A stretch of DNA of 64,000 nt from Chryseosolibacter indicum (GTDB taxonomy: Bacteria; Bacteroidota; Bacteroidia; Cytophagales; Cyclobacteriaceae): contig NZ_JAHESD010000003.1 of the NCBI RefSeq assembly GCF_018598585.1, forward strand, positions 62,001 to 126,000, in the 5' to 3' direction. The notes under the pieces are model-generated. The model did no database searches, had not been told where the DNA came from, and was given only the letters and a program-made list of their open reading frames with translations. Made by a program: the position numbers and the translations under genes. Numbering within the stretch: position 1 is the first letter of the stretch; each line of letters opens with the position of its first letter. Positions 18,632 to 27,541 of the stretch are shown here, in pieces.

Positions 18632-19318
18632 ATGGATAATTCAGCGTCTGTTTTATTTTATAATGTTTACATTAAGAACAATTGGAGAGAAGTAACAAAT
18701 AATTTGTTGAAGGATGTTCCACACTCTGACATATATGTTAATGTAACGATTGATTGGTTTGATCTTTACAAGTTGGTTAGTCCATTACTTTTTTTTCGTA
18801 AGCATCCTAAAGTTAAAAAGATCTTTGTTACCGTTAATAGCGCCAAATTAGCTGAAGTTCGTGGATTTGTTAAGCTAAAAGAGCGTGTGTCTCTAGGGGA
18901 TTATAAGGTACTGACTTACATGCATTCAAAAGGCGTTTCTAAACCAAACAACGCAAATGTCAAGGATTGGGTGGAGTTAATGAGATTTTTTATTGTTGAT
19001 AAGTATGATTTAACCATGGAGGTTTTTAGTAAGGGGTTTGATCTATATGGGGTTAATCTTGGTGTATACAATGTTAGCTCAGAAAAATATGGGCCTTATA
19101 AGTTTTCTTCCTTTCATTATTCGGGAAACTTCGTGACAATAAACTTGAACACCTTGAGAGACATGTATTATAGGACCAATGTAGATATGGACTATTTTGG
19201 GGTGGAAGCTTTTTGGGGAAAATTAACAAGCGTCGAAAAGGCTTTTAATGCACATGATTCGTCACTGCTGATTTCCAATCACTATAATGAAAGGTATCCT
19301 TCCAGTTTTTATAGATAA
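18632..19318 (+). CDS. Glycan-locus protein of unknown family, possible glycosyltransferase
   Basis: 228 residues, no membrane segment or signal peptide. A conspicuous YMHSKGVSKPNN (residues about 95-106) is followed by DWVELMRFFIVDKYDL and later SSFHYSGNFVTINL. The HSKG motif and the overall order recall the HxKxx region of rhamnan-synthesis-F-like or similar capsule glycosyltransferases, but I cannot place it in a named family. Five bases separate it from the preceding GT2 gene, and it is certainly part of the operon. Confidence 0.75.
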   Translation: MDNSASVLFYNVYIKNNWREVTNNLLKDVPHSDIYVNVTIDWFDLYKLVSPLLFFRKHPKVKKIFVTVNSAKLAEVRGFVKLKERVSLGDYKVLTYMHSKGVSKPNNANVKDWVELMRFFIVDKYDLTMEVFSKGFDLYGVNLGVYNVSSEKYGPYKFSSFHYSGNFVTINLNTLRDMYYRTNVDMDYFGVEAFWGKLTSVEKAFNAHDSSLLISNHYNERYPSSFYR

Positions 19319-19331
19319 CGTGTTGAAATTC

Positions 19332-20045
19332 ATGTATAACATTTTAAGAAATATAGTGTGGTTATATAGAAGGCTTGTCGGTATTACTAGCGATGATCTT
19401 TCAAATAGATATCATAAAAAAAGAAGTAGTCAGTTGATAAATGAATACTTAAGCGTTCATGACAAGAAATTATTACAAATAGGGTGTCAAAGTCATCCTA
19501 TGGAGGGGTGGTTGAATGTTGATTTGGAGCCAAAAAGCGACTCAGTAGTTTACATGGATGCTACTAAAACTTTTCCTTTTGCTGATAGTACATTCAATTT
19601 TATTTTCAGCGAGCATATGATTGAGCACGTAACCTTTAATGAAGGAGGGTTTATGTTATCTGAATGTTATAGAACTTTAAAGCCTGGTGGTAGAATTAGA
19701 ATCGTTACTCCTGATTTAAAATTCCTTATTGAACTATACAGCACAAGTAAAAGTGAACTCCAAAATAGATATATTTCTTTCAGTAAAAGATACTTTAAAA
19801 GTGAAGTTCCGTCAATTGATACTGTTGTTATTAATAATTTTTTTAGGGACTGGGGACATAAATTTATTCATGATGAGAAGTCTTTAAGGCATATTTTAGC
19901 TGGGATTGGTTTCACCCATATAGACCGTTTGGAGATTAATGAAAGTAAATCGCCTGAGCTGCGAAATATTGAAAAGCATGGGATTGAAATTACTGAAGAA
20001 TTTAATCGACTTGAGTCGATTGTTATTGAAGCGGTAAAACCTTAA
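19332..20045 (+). CDS. SAM-dependent methyltransferase (type 11-like)
   Basis: About 238 residues from ATG 19332, which lies 13 bases after the preceding stop; an ATG at 19287 would overlap the upstream gene by 32 bases and seems unlikely. Motif I is diverged (LLQIGCQSHPMEGWLNVD), while FNFIFSEHMIEHVTFNEGGFML and YRTLKPGGRIRIVTPD are the classic Methyltransf_11 motifs. The group is common in glycan loci. Substrate unknown. Confidence 0.85.
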   Translation: MYNILRNIVWLYRRLVGITSDDLSNRYHKKRSSQLINEYLSVHDKKLLQIGCQSHPMEGWLNVDLEPKSDSVVYMDATKTFPFADSTFNFIFSEHMIEHVTFNEGGFMLSECYRTLKPGGRIRIVTPDLKFLIELYSTSKSELQNRYISFSKRYFKSEVPSIDTVVINNFFRDWGHKFIHDEKSLRHILAGIGFTHIDRLEINESKSPELRNIEKHGIEITEEFNRLESIVIEAVKP

Positions 20046-20059
20046 GCTGGTAACTTAAC

Positions 20060-21013
20060 ATGGCGCAAGTTTCAATACTAATCCCAGTGTATAATGCAGA
20101 ACCTTTTCTGGCTACGGCTATTGAAAGTGTATTGAAGCAGACCTATGAAGATTGGGAGCTTTTGATTCTCGACGACTGTTCGTCAGACAATAGTTACTCC
20201 ATTGCTTCATCATACAGTCTACTTGATAGTAGAATTACTGTCAGACGTAATGATAGAAACATGGGAATGGTTGCTAATTGGAATTCAGGTATCTCCCAAC
20301 TTACTGGTGATTTTTTTATAAAGCTTGACGCTGATGATTACTGGCATCCTGAAATGCTAAAGGCTTCATTAGATGTACTGACACAGTATCCGGATGTAGC
20401 ATTAGTTTTTACAAACTATTGCAATGTGGATAGGGAAGGTAAGGAGATAGATGGAACAAGGAGTGAATTGCCCCTATTTGTGATTGACCAACCTTTTTCG
20501 TGTATTCCGCTGGTGAAATTAGGGAGCGCTCATATGTTAAAGTTTCCAATTTTGCGACAAGGTCTTTCTTTGTTAAGGAGGAGTGTTTTTGATAAAGTAG
20601 GTGTATATAGTTATCTCTTGAGCAAAGAAACCGAAGCATCATCTGATACAGAGTTTTATTTCCGTGTTGGTTGTCATTACAACTTATACTGCATAAATGC
20701 TGTTTATTATTATTATCGGTTGCATACCGATTCTATCAGTAAACGCGATTACATTTCAGGTAAACAGGATTTAAAATTATACGAAGTAAAAACAGCCATT
20801 AATGATTATTATTATAAAAATCATGCAATTACTGTAAGAGAATGGAGAGCTAATAAAATTGACACCGATTTTAAGTATAGAACCGCTAGAATAAACGTCT
20901 ATAGGAATAGTAAAAAGTTCCTCGATTTGATTGGCCTTTTGTTGGATACATTTTTCGAATACCCGGAAAAAACGGTAAGGTTTTATGTACAGAGATTATT
21001 GATGAGAGAATAG
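20060..21013 (+). CDS. GT2 glycosyltransferase
   Basis: 317 residues. VSILIPVYNAEPFLATAIES, EDWELLILDDCSSDNS and the metal-binding FIKLDADDYWHPEM (residues about 91-104) are textbook GT-A family 2. The C-terminal half contains YYRLHTDSISKR, which is common in this subgroup. 14 bases after the methyltransferase. Confidence 0.92.
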   Translation: MAQVSILIPVYNAEPFLATAIESVLKQTYEDWELLILDDCSSDNSYSIASSYSLLDSRITVRRNDRNMGMVANWNSGISQLTGDFFIKLDADDYWHPEMLKASLDVLTQYPDVALVFTNYCNVDREGKEIDGTRSELPLFVIDQPFSCIPLVKLGSAHMLKFPILRQGLSLLRRSVFDKVGVYSYLLSKETEASSDTEFYFRVGCHYNLYCINAVYYYYRLHTDSISKRDYISGKQDLKLYEVKTAINDYYYKNHAITVREWRANKIDTDFKYRTARINVYRNSKKFLDLIGLLLDTFFEYPEKTVRFYVQRLLMRE

Positions 21014-21017
21014 CACT

Positions 21018-21917
21018 ATGATAAAGGTAGGTATATGTGTTTCTTATGATTGGCAATTATTGAAGAATTCATTGCCACTTATTTATAAATTATCTGATCT
21101 TATTTGCTTGTCTTTAGATAAAAATAGAAGAGCTTGGACAGGAAAATCTTATCAATTTGATAACGAATCTTTTTTTCAATTTGTAAAGGATATTGATGTC
21201 GATCGCAAACTTATAATTTACGAGGACGATTTTTCTTTGCCTAATAATACCGCGATGGAAAATGATACCCGTCAAAGAAATTTAATGGCTGAAAAATTAG
21301 GAAAGGGTGGCTGGCACATACAGATAGATAGTGATGAATATGTTTTAGATTTTCAAAGTTTTGTTCGAATCTTAAAAAGGATAAATACGAATCCGTCAGG
21401 TAATGAAAAGCCTTTAAACGTCTGCATATCTTATATTCCATTGATTAAGAAGTTATCTACGGGATACCTATGTGTTGACTTCAAATCAAAGCTACCAGAG
21501 ATGGGACCTATAGCAACAAATGTTCCTTCTTATGAGCGCGCACGTAATAATGGACATTTTAACATTATCACCTCTCAATATGCTGTACATGATACTTGGG
21601 CCAGGTCAGATGATGAACTTTATTTTAAGATTAATAATTGGGGACATTCCAGCGATGAATTAAAAGAAAAAGAAGTTAGGGATAGTTATTATAAACTCTG
21701 GAAATCGTTGGACGAGTTTAATTATAAATACATTTCTAATTTTCATCCCGCTGTATCCGATGTATGGCCCGCGTTAAAGTTTGTTCCTTGTAATGATATA
21801 AAGGAATTGCTAATAAATTTCAACAAACCGTATTTTCCTCTTCGATCAAGTCAATTACTCTTGAGGAATAATAGAAATGTTGCTCGGCTAAAGGCAGTTC
21901 TAAGCAATTTTTTTTAG
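21018..21917 (+). CDS. Putative GT-A glycosyltransferase, unusual family
   Basis: 299 residues. It opens like a GT2 relative (KVGICVSYDWQLLKNSLPLIYKLSDLI) and has an acidic HIQIDSDEYVLDF (residues about 100-112) that could be the metal site. The normal family-2 nucleotide motif is not recognisable. The C-terminal half carries conserved-looking aromatic and histidine residues (AVHDTWARSDDELYFKINNWGH). Four bases after the preceding gene. Similar proteins occur in Bacteroidota glycan loci; function unproven. Confidence 0.72.
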   Translation: MIKVGICVSYDWQLLKNSLPLIYKLSDLICLSLDKNRRAWTGKSYQFDNESFFQFVKDIDVDRKLIIYEDDFSLPNNTAMENDTRQRNLMAEKLGKGGWHIQIDSDEYVLDFQSFVRILKRINTNPSGNEKPLNVCISYIPLIKKLSTGYLCVDFKSKLPEMGPIATNVPSYERARNNGHFNIITSQYAVHDTWARSDDELYFKINNWGHSSDELKEKEVRDSYYKLWKSLDEFNYKYISNFHPAVSDVWPALKFVPCNDIKELLINFNKPYFPLRSSQLLLRNNRNVARLKAVLSNFF

Positions 21918-21925
21918 CTTGAAAA

Positions 21926-22750
21926 ATGGATGTTTCAGTTGTCATTGTAAACTACAATACTTTCGAGTTAACTCGAAATTGTATTCAAAGTATACTGCAC
22001 CAACAAGCGGCGTCGAATTTCAATTATGAAATTATACTTGTTGATAATGCATCTAATGAAAGGAACCCTGAAGAATTCAAGCAGGTTTTTCCATTTATTA
22101 CTCTAATTAAAAGTGATAAGAATATAGGGTTTGCAGCAGGAAATAATTTAGGAATAGAACAGGCAAAAGGTGATGCTATCCTTCTTCTTAACAGTGATAC
22201 CATTCTGGAAAATGATGCGATATCGATTTGTTATGATTATCTAAAAAAGCATAATGAAGTTGCAGTTGTTACTGGCAAATTAATGTATCCTAACGGTGAT
22301 GTGCAAAGTAACTGTCAAAGATTTCCATCTATAAAATACCAACTTTTTGAAATATTAAGGTTACAGAAAATTTTGAGAAGCAAAGCAGGTCATATCTTGT
22401 TTGGATTCTTCTTTGATTATAACACACGTGCATTTCCAGATTGGGTCTGGGGTACTTTTTTCATGTTCCGGAGGAGGATTATAGAACAGTTGCCAGAGAA
22501 AAAATTGTCTGATTTGTTTTTTATGTATGGCGAGGATATGCAGTGGTGCATGGAATTTAGGCTCTTAGGTTACGAGATTTGCTTTTTGCCTGATGCTAAA
22601 ATTATTCATTTGATGGGAGCAAGTGGAGGAGCAAAGAACGAATTAATTAAGCAAAATTTACGAGTGTTTATGAATCTGTATTATTCCAGTTGGAAGAGGA
22701 TTGTTATTAAGTCACTTAACTTTCTACTTGTAGGCCGTTATGAATTTTAG
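21926..22750 (+). CDS. GT2 glycosyltransferase, rhamnosyltransferase-like (WbbL group)
   Basis: 274 residues. VSVVIVNYNTFELTRNCIQS, then NIGFAAGNNLGIEQAKG and LLLNSDT mark the WbbL/RfbF branch, many of which are rhamnosyltransferases. WVWGTFFMFRRR and FFMYGEDMQWCMEFRLLGY are the expected later motifs. Specificity for rhamnose is inference; no dTDP-rhamnose genes are in the window. It overlaps the next gene by 11 bases. Confidence 0.9.
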   Translation: MDVSVVIVNYNTFELTRNCIQSILHQQAASNFNYEIILVDNASNERNPEEFKQVFPFITLIKSDKNIGFAAGNNLGIEQAKGDAILLLNSDTILENDAISICYDYLKKHNEVAVVTGKLMYPNGDVQSNCQRFPSIKYQLFEILRLQKILRSKAGHILFGFFFDYNTRAFPDWVWGTFFMFRRRIIEQLPEKKLSDLFFMYGEDMQWCMEFRLLGYEICFLPDAKIIHLMGASGGAKNELIKQNLRVFMNLYYSSWKRIVIKSLNFLLVGRYEF

Positions 22751-23645
22751 TGCCAGCGTTATTATTCCTACCTACAACGGAGCAAATAAGATCAAGAATC
22801 TCCTGAAGAGCTTGACGCAACAATCTTTGAAGAACTTTGAAGTTATTGTTGTGATTGATGGATCAACGGATTCGACACTTGAAGTCGTCCGTTGTTTTGA
22901 CGGCGCTTTTTCGAATCTTAAAGTTCTTTCTCAGGAAAACGGTGGAAGATCTGTGGTGCGAAATAGAGGGGCTAAAGAAGCAGCAGCTTCTGTTCTTATT
23001 TTTTATGATGATGATATGATTCCAGCACGTGACTCAATTCAAAAGCATTGTGAATTTAATAATTCTTGCATGGGACTGGTATGTGGCGATCAAGCTGAAA
23101 TATATGATCCCAAAAATAGCGATATTCAGAATTATAAAATTGGGTTAACAAAAAAGTGGACTGATAAGTATAAAGAAGGTTTAAATAGGATGGATTTGCA
23201 GAACCTTTTTTTTTCTGCCTCTAATTGTTCGGTAAAAAAAGAGTTATTCTTTAGGCTTGGCGGGTTTGATGAGCGGTTAACAGATGCTGAAGATTTTGAT
23301 TTTGCCTTTCGTGCAATTGAAAATAACATAGACGTATATTACGATAAGAGTAATAAAGCTGTTCACAATGATTTTATCACAGCCCGAAGTTATGTTAAAA
23401 GACAGAGACAATATGTGGCTGCTAATAAGAAATTACTGTTGATTCATCCTGATAGAAAAGGTAAAGTATATACAAAGGCTAATTTTTTTAAGAGGATCAT
23501 CTATTGGTTTTTTGCTTCATCACATTTGATAAGATTAATAGATGCACGGAATATTTTAATGTGTCTTCCAAAATGGTTTCGTTATAGAATTTATAACATT
23601 ATTATTCAAAGTTTGTCTTATGAATATCCCAACGTTCCTATATAG
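22740..23645 (+). CDS. GT2 glycosyltransferase
   Basis: 301 residues. SVIIPTYNGANKIKNLLKS, IVVIDGSTDSTLEVV, GGRSVVRNRGAKEA and LIFYDDDMIP (metal site, residues about 86-95) define a family-2 enzyme of the galactosyl/chondroitin-like branch, with FDERLTDAEDFDFAFRA further on. The stop is directly adjacent to the start of the next gene. Confidence 0.9.
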   Translation: MNFSASVIIPTYNGANKIKNLLKSLTQQSLKNFEVIVVIDGSTDSTLEVVRCFDGAFSNLKVLSQENGGRSVVRNRGAKEAAASVLIFYDDDMIPARDSIQKHCEFNNSCMGLVCGDQAEIYDPKNSDIQNYKIGLTKKWTDKYKEGLNRMDLQNLFFSASNCSVKKELFFRLGGFDERLTDAEDFDFAFRAIENNIDVYYDKSNKAVHNDFITARSYVKRQRQYVAANKKLLLIHPDRKGKVYTKANFFKRIIYWFFASSHLIRLIDARNILMCLPKWFRYRIYNIIIQSLSYEYPNVPI

Positions 23646-24764
23646 ATGAAACAAAAAAAACTAGTCTATATCGTTTCTGAGGTAAATAAGTCACTCCATT
23701 TCGAATGGATTGCTTCTTCTCTGAAAGAGAATTACCAACTTTTATTTATTTTAATTGGCGCTCCTAAGTCCGAACTAGAGAAATTTTTAAAGAACCAAGA
23801 TATTGTAACATATTCACTAGCTTATAAAAACAAGATTGATTCTATAAAGGCTTGGATAAAAGTATTTAGGATACTTTTTTTTAACAGACCAGATATTGTT
23901 CATACCCATCTTTGGGTTGCAAATTTAGTTGGATTAACAGTGGCGTATATTTTAAGAATTAAGAAGCGAATTTATACCAGGCACCATGCGACTATTCACT
24001 ATGACTTATATCCTTCTGGGTTAAAATGGGACAAGCTTAATAACTTTCTCGCGACGGATATAATCGCCATATCCAAAAATATAGAATTGATATTAACACA
24101 ATGGGACAATGCAAAAAGAGACAAAGTAGTGCTGATTCCACATGGTTTTGAAATGTCCTATTTTCAAAATGTCAATATAGATCGTATTGAAGTGATTCGT
24201 GAAAAGTATCAACTTAGTAAGGATAGACATCCAATTATAGGAGTGATTTCAAGATTTACTGAATGGAAGGGAATTCAGTTTATTATACCAGCCTACAAAA
24301 AAATACTATCCGCATTTCCAGAATCCCAACTTATACTTGCTAATGCACACGGCGATTATGAAGAAGAAATAAATGAGCTCCTTAAAACTCTTCCTTCGTC
24401 ATCCCATGTAAAGATAAAATTTGAAAATGACCTGGCTGCTTTATATCATGTTTTCGATATTTTCATTCATGTTCCTGTTAATTCGCATGCTGAAGCTTTT
24501 GGTCAGATATATGTAGAGTCACTCGCGGTAGGTATTCCAAGTGTTTTTACTTTATCAGGGATTGCTTCGGAGTTCATAAGACATGAAGAAAATGCACTTG
24601 TTGTAGACTTCGAAAACGAAGTACAAATCTATGATAGCGTGTATAGGTTAATTGTTGATCAGCGCCTCAGAAAAAAAATTACTACCAATGGACTTAATTC
24701 AGTTTCTCAGTTCTCCTTTGAGAAATATACTGATAATTTAAATAAACTGTATTTAGGAGTATGA
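23646..24764 (+). CDS. GT4 glycosyltransferase
   Basis: 372 residues, GT-B fold. The N-terminal domain holds IVHTHLWVANLVGLTVAY and RHHATIHYDLYPSG; the C-terminal half shows IGVISRFTEWKGIQFIIPAY and a PVNSHAEAFGQIYVESLAVG motif containing the donor-binding E-x7-E. Zero-gap and 4-base junctions to both neighbours indicate one transcript. Confidence 0.92.
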   Translation: MKQKKLVYIVSEVNKSLHFEWIASSLKENYQLLFILIGAPKSELEKFLKNQDIVTYSLAYKNKIDSIKAWIKVFRILFFNRPDIVHTHLWVANLVGLTVAYILRIKKRIYTRHHATIHYDLYPSGLKWDKLNNFLATDIIAISKNIELILTQWDNAKRDKVVLIPHGFEMSYFQNVNIDRIEVIREKYQLSKDRHPIIGVISRFTEWKGIQFIIPAYKKILSAFPESQLILANAHGDYEEEINELLKTLPSSSHVKIKFENDLAALYHVFDIFIHVPVNSHAEAFGQIYVESLAVGIPSVFTLSGIASEFIRHEENALVVDFENEVQIYDSVYRLIVDQRLRKKITTNGLNSVSQFSFEKYTDNLNKLYLGV

Positions 24765-25648
24765 GTCCTTTGGTGTCTATAATTATTCCAGCTTACAATA
24801 GTGAAAGATATATTGCGGATACGCTAGACTCCGTACGATCACAAATAGTAGACAATTATGAAGTTATAGTGGTTGATGATGGTTCAACCGATAATCAGAA
24901 GTCTATTATCTTGAATTATGTTAAAGCGGATAATAGATTTAAATACATCTTTCAGAATAATAAGGGAGTTTCTGCTGCACGTAATGCAGGGTATTCAATA
25001 TCAAAAGGTTTTTATATAGCTTTTCTTGATGCCGATGATGTATGGATGCCCGATAATTTGGGTAAGAAGATCAATAAATTTAAAGAGAACAATTTTGGTC
25101 TTGTACATTCTAATGCTTTAATGATAGATGACAAGTCGAATGAGCGAGAAGGAATAATTTTAAAAGGTAAAGAGGGATATCTATTAGATGATTTGTTACT
25201 ATGGAATGGAACTCAAATTCCTGGACCGAGTAGCATATTAGTTAAGCGAGAGGTATTGGAGGAAGTAGGTTTATTTGATGAGAATTTATCGACCTCTGCA
25301 GACCAGGATTTTTTTTTCAGGGTTGCCGCCAAATTTAAGATCGGTAGGGTAAATGAAATCACATGGAAATATAGGTGGCATGATCATAATATGCATAAGA
25401 ACATTTTGTTGATGGAGCGTGACGTTCAATACGTATATAGAAAGGCTTTAAAGTTGAATTTGTTTAAAACAAATTTCTTTAAGCGTAAGTCTTTCTCCAA
25501 TATGTATCTGATCTTAGCTGCAAGTTGGGTCGGAGATGGAAAAAATTATTGGAAAGGTGTGTGTTATCTTTTAAAGTCAATAGCAACAAATCCTTTAGTT
25601 GTAATTCATATAATTAAAAGAATCTATATTAGAATCGTATCTCGTTAA
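24761..25648 (+). CDS. GT2 glycosyltransferase
   Basis: 295 residues. PLVSIIIPAYNSERYIADTL, YEVIVVDDGSTDNQKSI, GVSAARNAGYSISKG and IAFLDADDVWMPDNL form a complete family-2 catalytic domain. ATGA overlap with the preceding GT4 gene. Sugar unknown. Confidence 0.93.
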   Translation: MSPLVSIIIPAYNSERYIADTLDSVRSQIVDNYEVIVVDDGSTDNQKSIILNYVKADNRFKYIFQNNKGVSAARNAGYSISKGFYIAFLDADDVWMPDNLGKKINKFKENNFGLVHSNALMIDDKSNEREGIILKGKEGYLLDDLLLWNGTQIPGPSSILVKREVLEEVGLFDENLSTSADQDFFFRVAAKFKIGRVNEITWKYRWHDHNMHKNILLMERDVQYVYRKALKLNLFKTNFFKRKSFSNMYLILAASWVGDGKNYWKGVCYLLKSIATNPLVVIHIIKRIYIRIVSR

Positions 25649-25666
25649 AATTGATGTTATTAAAGT

Positions 25667-27541
25667 ATGTGTGGTATCACGGGTAGTATTTCGAAGAAGA
25701 AGTTAGATAGTGATATCATTATGCATATGACAAATGCATTGATACATCGCGGGCCAGATGCTCAAAATATTTTTATAAATAATTCTGCTACGGTAGCATT
25801 AGGTCATACGCGGCTGAGTATAATTGATCTTTCTGCCGGAGCAAATCAGCCATTTAAATCGGGAGATGGAAGATATGTGATTGTTTTTAATGGAGAAATT
25901 TATAATTACAAAAGTGTAAAGGCCGAACTAATTAGGGACAATGGAAGTTTAAATTTTAAAACTGAGTCTGACACAGAGGTCATTCTTTACGCTTATGCCA
26001 GGTGGGGGAGTAAAATGTGTTCGAAGCTTGAAGGGATGTTCTCTATTGTGATCTATGATAATTTTGAGGAACAGCTTTTTATCTGCCGCGATCGACTTGG
26101 TAAGAAACCACTTTACTATTATCACGATTCTTCGTGCTTTGTTTTTTCTTCTGAAATTAAATCTCTTCTCAAGCATCCTGTTGTGAGAAAGAATATTTGT
26201 ATTGATAAAGAGACAATAGGAACATTTCTTCATTTAGGGTATATCCCTGAACCTTATACAATTTACACAACAATTAAGAAATTCCCTTCCGGACATTTTT
26301 CAATATTGAGTAGTAGTGAATTAAGCTTAAAGACAGAGATGTTTTGGGAGGTTGAAAGTGATGTTGTTATAAAGCCGAATGAGTGGAGCGAACAAGCCGC
26401 AAAAAAAGCCTTACTAAATTCTCTTGAGGAAGCAGTAGAGAAGAGAATGATTAGTGATGTTCCTCTGGGAGCATTTTTGAGTGGCGGAACGGATTCTTCT
26501 TTAATTGTTGCTATTGCGTCAAAATTGTGCAAAGACAAACTTAAAACATTTAGTATAGGTTTTAAGGATCCTAAGTTTAATGAGCAGGAGTATGCTACAA
26601 GGGTAGCTAAAAAGCTTAACACAGAACACTATGCATATGAACTTGACGAGCATGAGGCTGTAAATCTCCTTGAAGATTATCTAGTCCATTTTGATGAACC
26701 TTTCGCAGATACCTCAGCTGTTCCCACTATGCTTGTTTCTAAGCACGCCAGAAAGGAAGTAAAGGTAGCTTTAACAGGTGATGGAGGGGATGAGTTATTT
26801 TCAGGTTATGGTTCCTATGATTGGGCAATGCGGTTGGCAAATCCACTTGTACATTTAGTTCAAAGTCCGCTTGGTACTTTATTTAACGCTATTGGCTCTG
26901 ATCGATTGAAAAGAGTTTCCCGTATGCTGGAAAATGTAAAGGATCAACAGAGGCAGAGTCATATATTTTCGCAGGAGCAATATTTTTTTTCCGAGAAGGA
27001 ATTAGTTAGTGAGTTACTTCAGGAATCTACAAAAAGGTTTTATAGAATAAACTATCACTCAAATTTCAAAAGCTTAAATGCTGCTGAAGAACAGGCACTG
27101 TTCGATATTAAATATTATCTAAAGGATGATCTTTTGGTAAAGGTTGATCGAGCTTCTATGTACTATGCTTTAGAATGTAGAAGTCCTTTTCTTGATCAAA
27201 AAGTAGTTGCGCTTGCATTGGGTCTTCCCTATGGGTTTAAAAGGAAAAATGGTGAGCGTAAATGGATATTAAAAGAATTGCTTAAAGATTTCTTACCTGA
27301 GGAATTAGTATACAGGCCTAAGTGGGGATTCAGCATTCCACTGGCGAAATGGATGAAAGGAGAGTTGTCGTACCTATTGGAAAAATATTTGACAAAGGAA
27401 GTTATTGAAACGTGTAATGTTGTAAGGTATGAGTATGTTGAGCAGATTAAGAAAGACTTCAAAGGTGGTCATAATTACCTTTATAATCGATTGTGGGTTT
27501 TAATTGTTATGCATAAATGGTTAATTGAAAATGGAGTTTGA
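25667..27541 (+). CDS. asnB: Glutamine-hydrolysing asparagine synthase family protein
   Basis: 624 residues. The class II glutaminase domain starts at the conserved Met-Cys2-Gly (MCGITGSI), with RGPDAQ and NGEIYNYKSV; the synthetase domain has the PP-loop SGGTDSS (residues about 272-278) and LTGDGGDELFSGYG. Full length for AsnB. Its place between glycosyltransferases suggests amidation of a uronic acid or other sugar carboxylate (as proposed for WbpS/VioN-like enzymes) rather than free asparagine synthesis; this is inference. It overlaps the next GT4 gene. Confidence 0.92.
   Translation: MCGITGSISKKKLDSDIIMHMTNALIHRGPDAQNIFINNSATVALGHTRLSIIDLSAGANQPFKSGDGRYVIVFNGEIYNYKSVKAELIRDNGSLNFKTESDTEVILYAYARWGSKMCSKLEGMFSIVIYDNFEEQLFICRDRLGKKPLYYYHDSSCFVFSSEIKSLLKHPVVRKNICIDKETIGTFLHLGYIPEPYTIYTTIKKFPSGHFSILSSSELSLKTEMFWEVESDVVIKPNEWSEQAAKKALLNSLEEAVEKRMISDVPLGAFLSGGTDSSLIVAIASKLCKDKLKTFSIGFKDPKFNEQEYATRVAKKLNTEHYAYELDEHEAVNLLEDYLVHFDEPFADTSAVPTMLVSKHARKEVKVALTGDGGDELFSGYGSYDWAMRLANPLVHLVQSPLGTLFNAIGSDRLKRVSRMLENVKDQQRQSHIFSQEQYFFSEKELVSELLQESTKRFYRINYHSNFKSLNAAEEQALFDIKYYLKDDLLVKVDRASMYYALECRSPFLDQKVVALALGLPYGFKRKNGERKWILKELLKDFLPEELVYRPKWGFSIPLAKWMKGELSYLLEKYLTKEVIETCNVVRYEYVEQIKKDFKGGHNYLYNRLWVLIVMHKWLIENGV

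Noticed and set aside
25667-27541. asnB as a plain asparagine biosynthesis gene
   Set aside because: Its position inside a glycosyltransferase operon argues for sugar amidation, although the family alone cannot separate the two; kept as family-level call.
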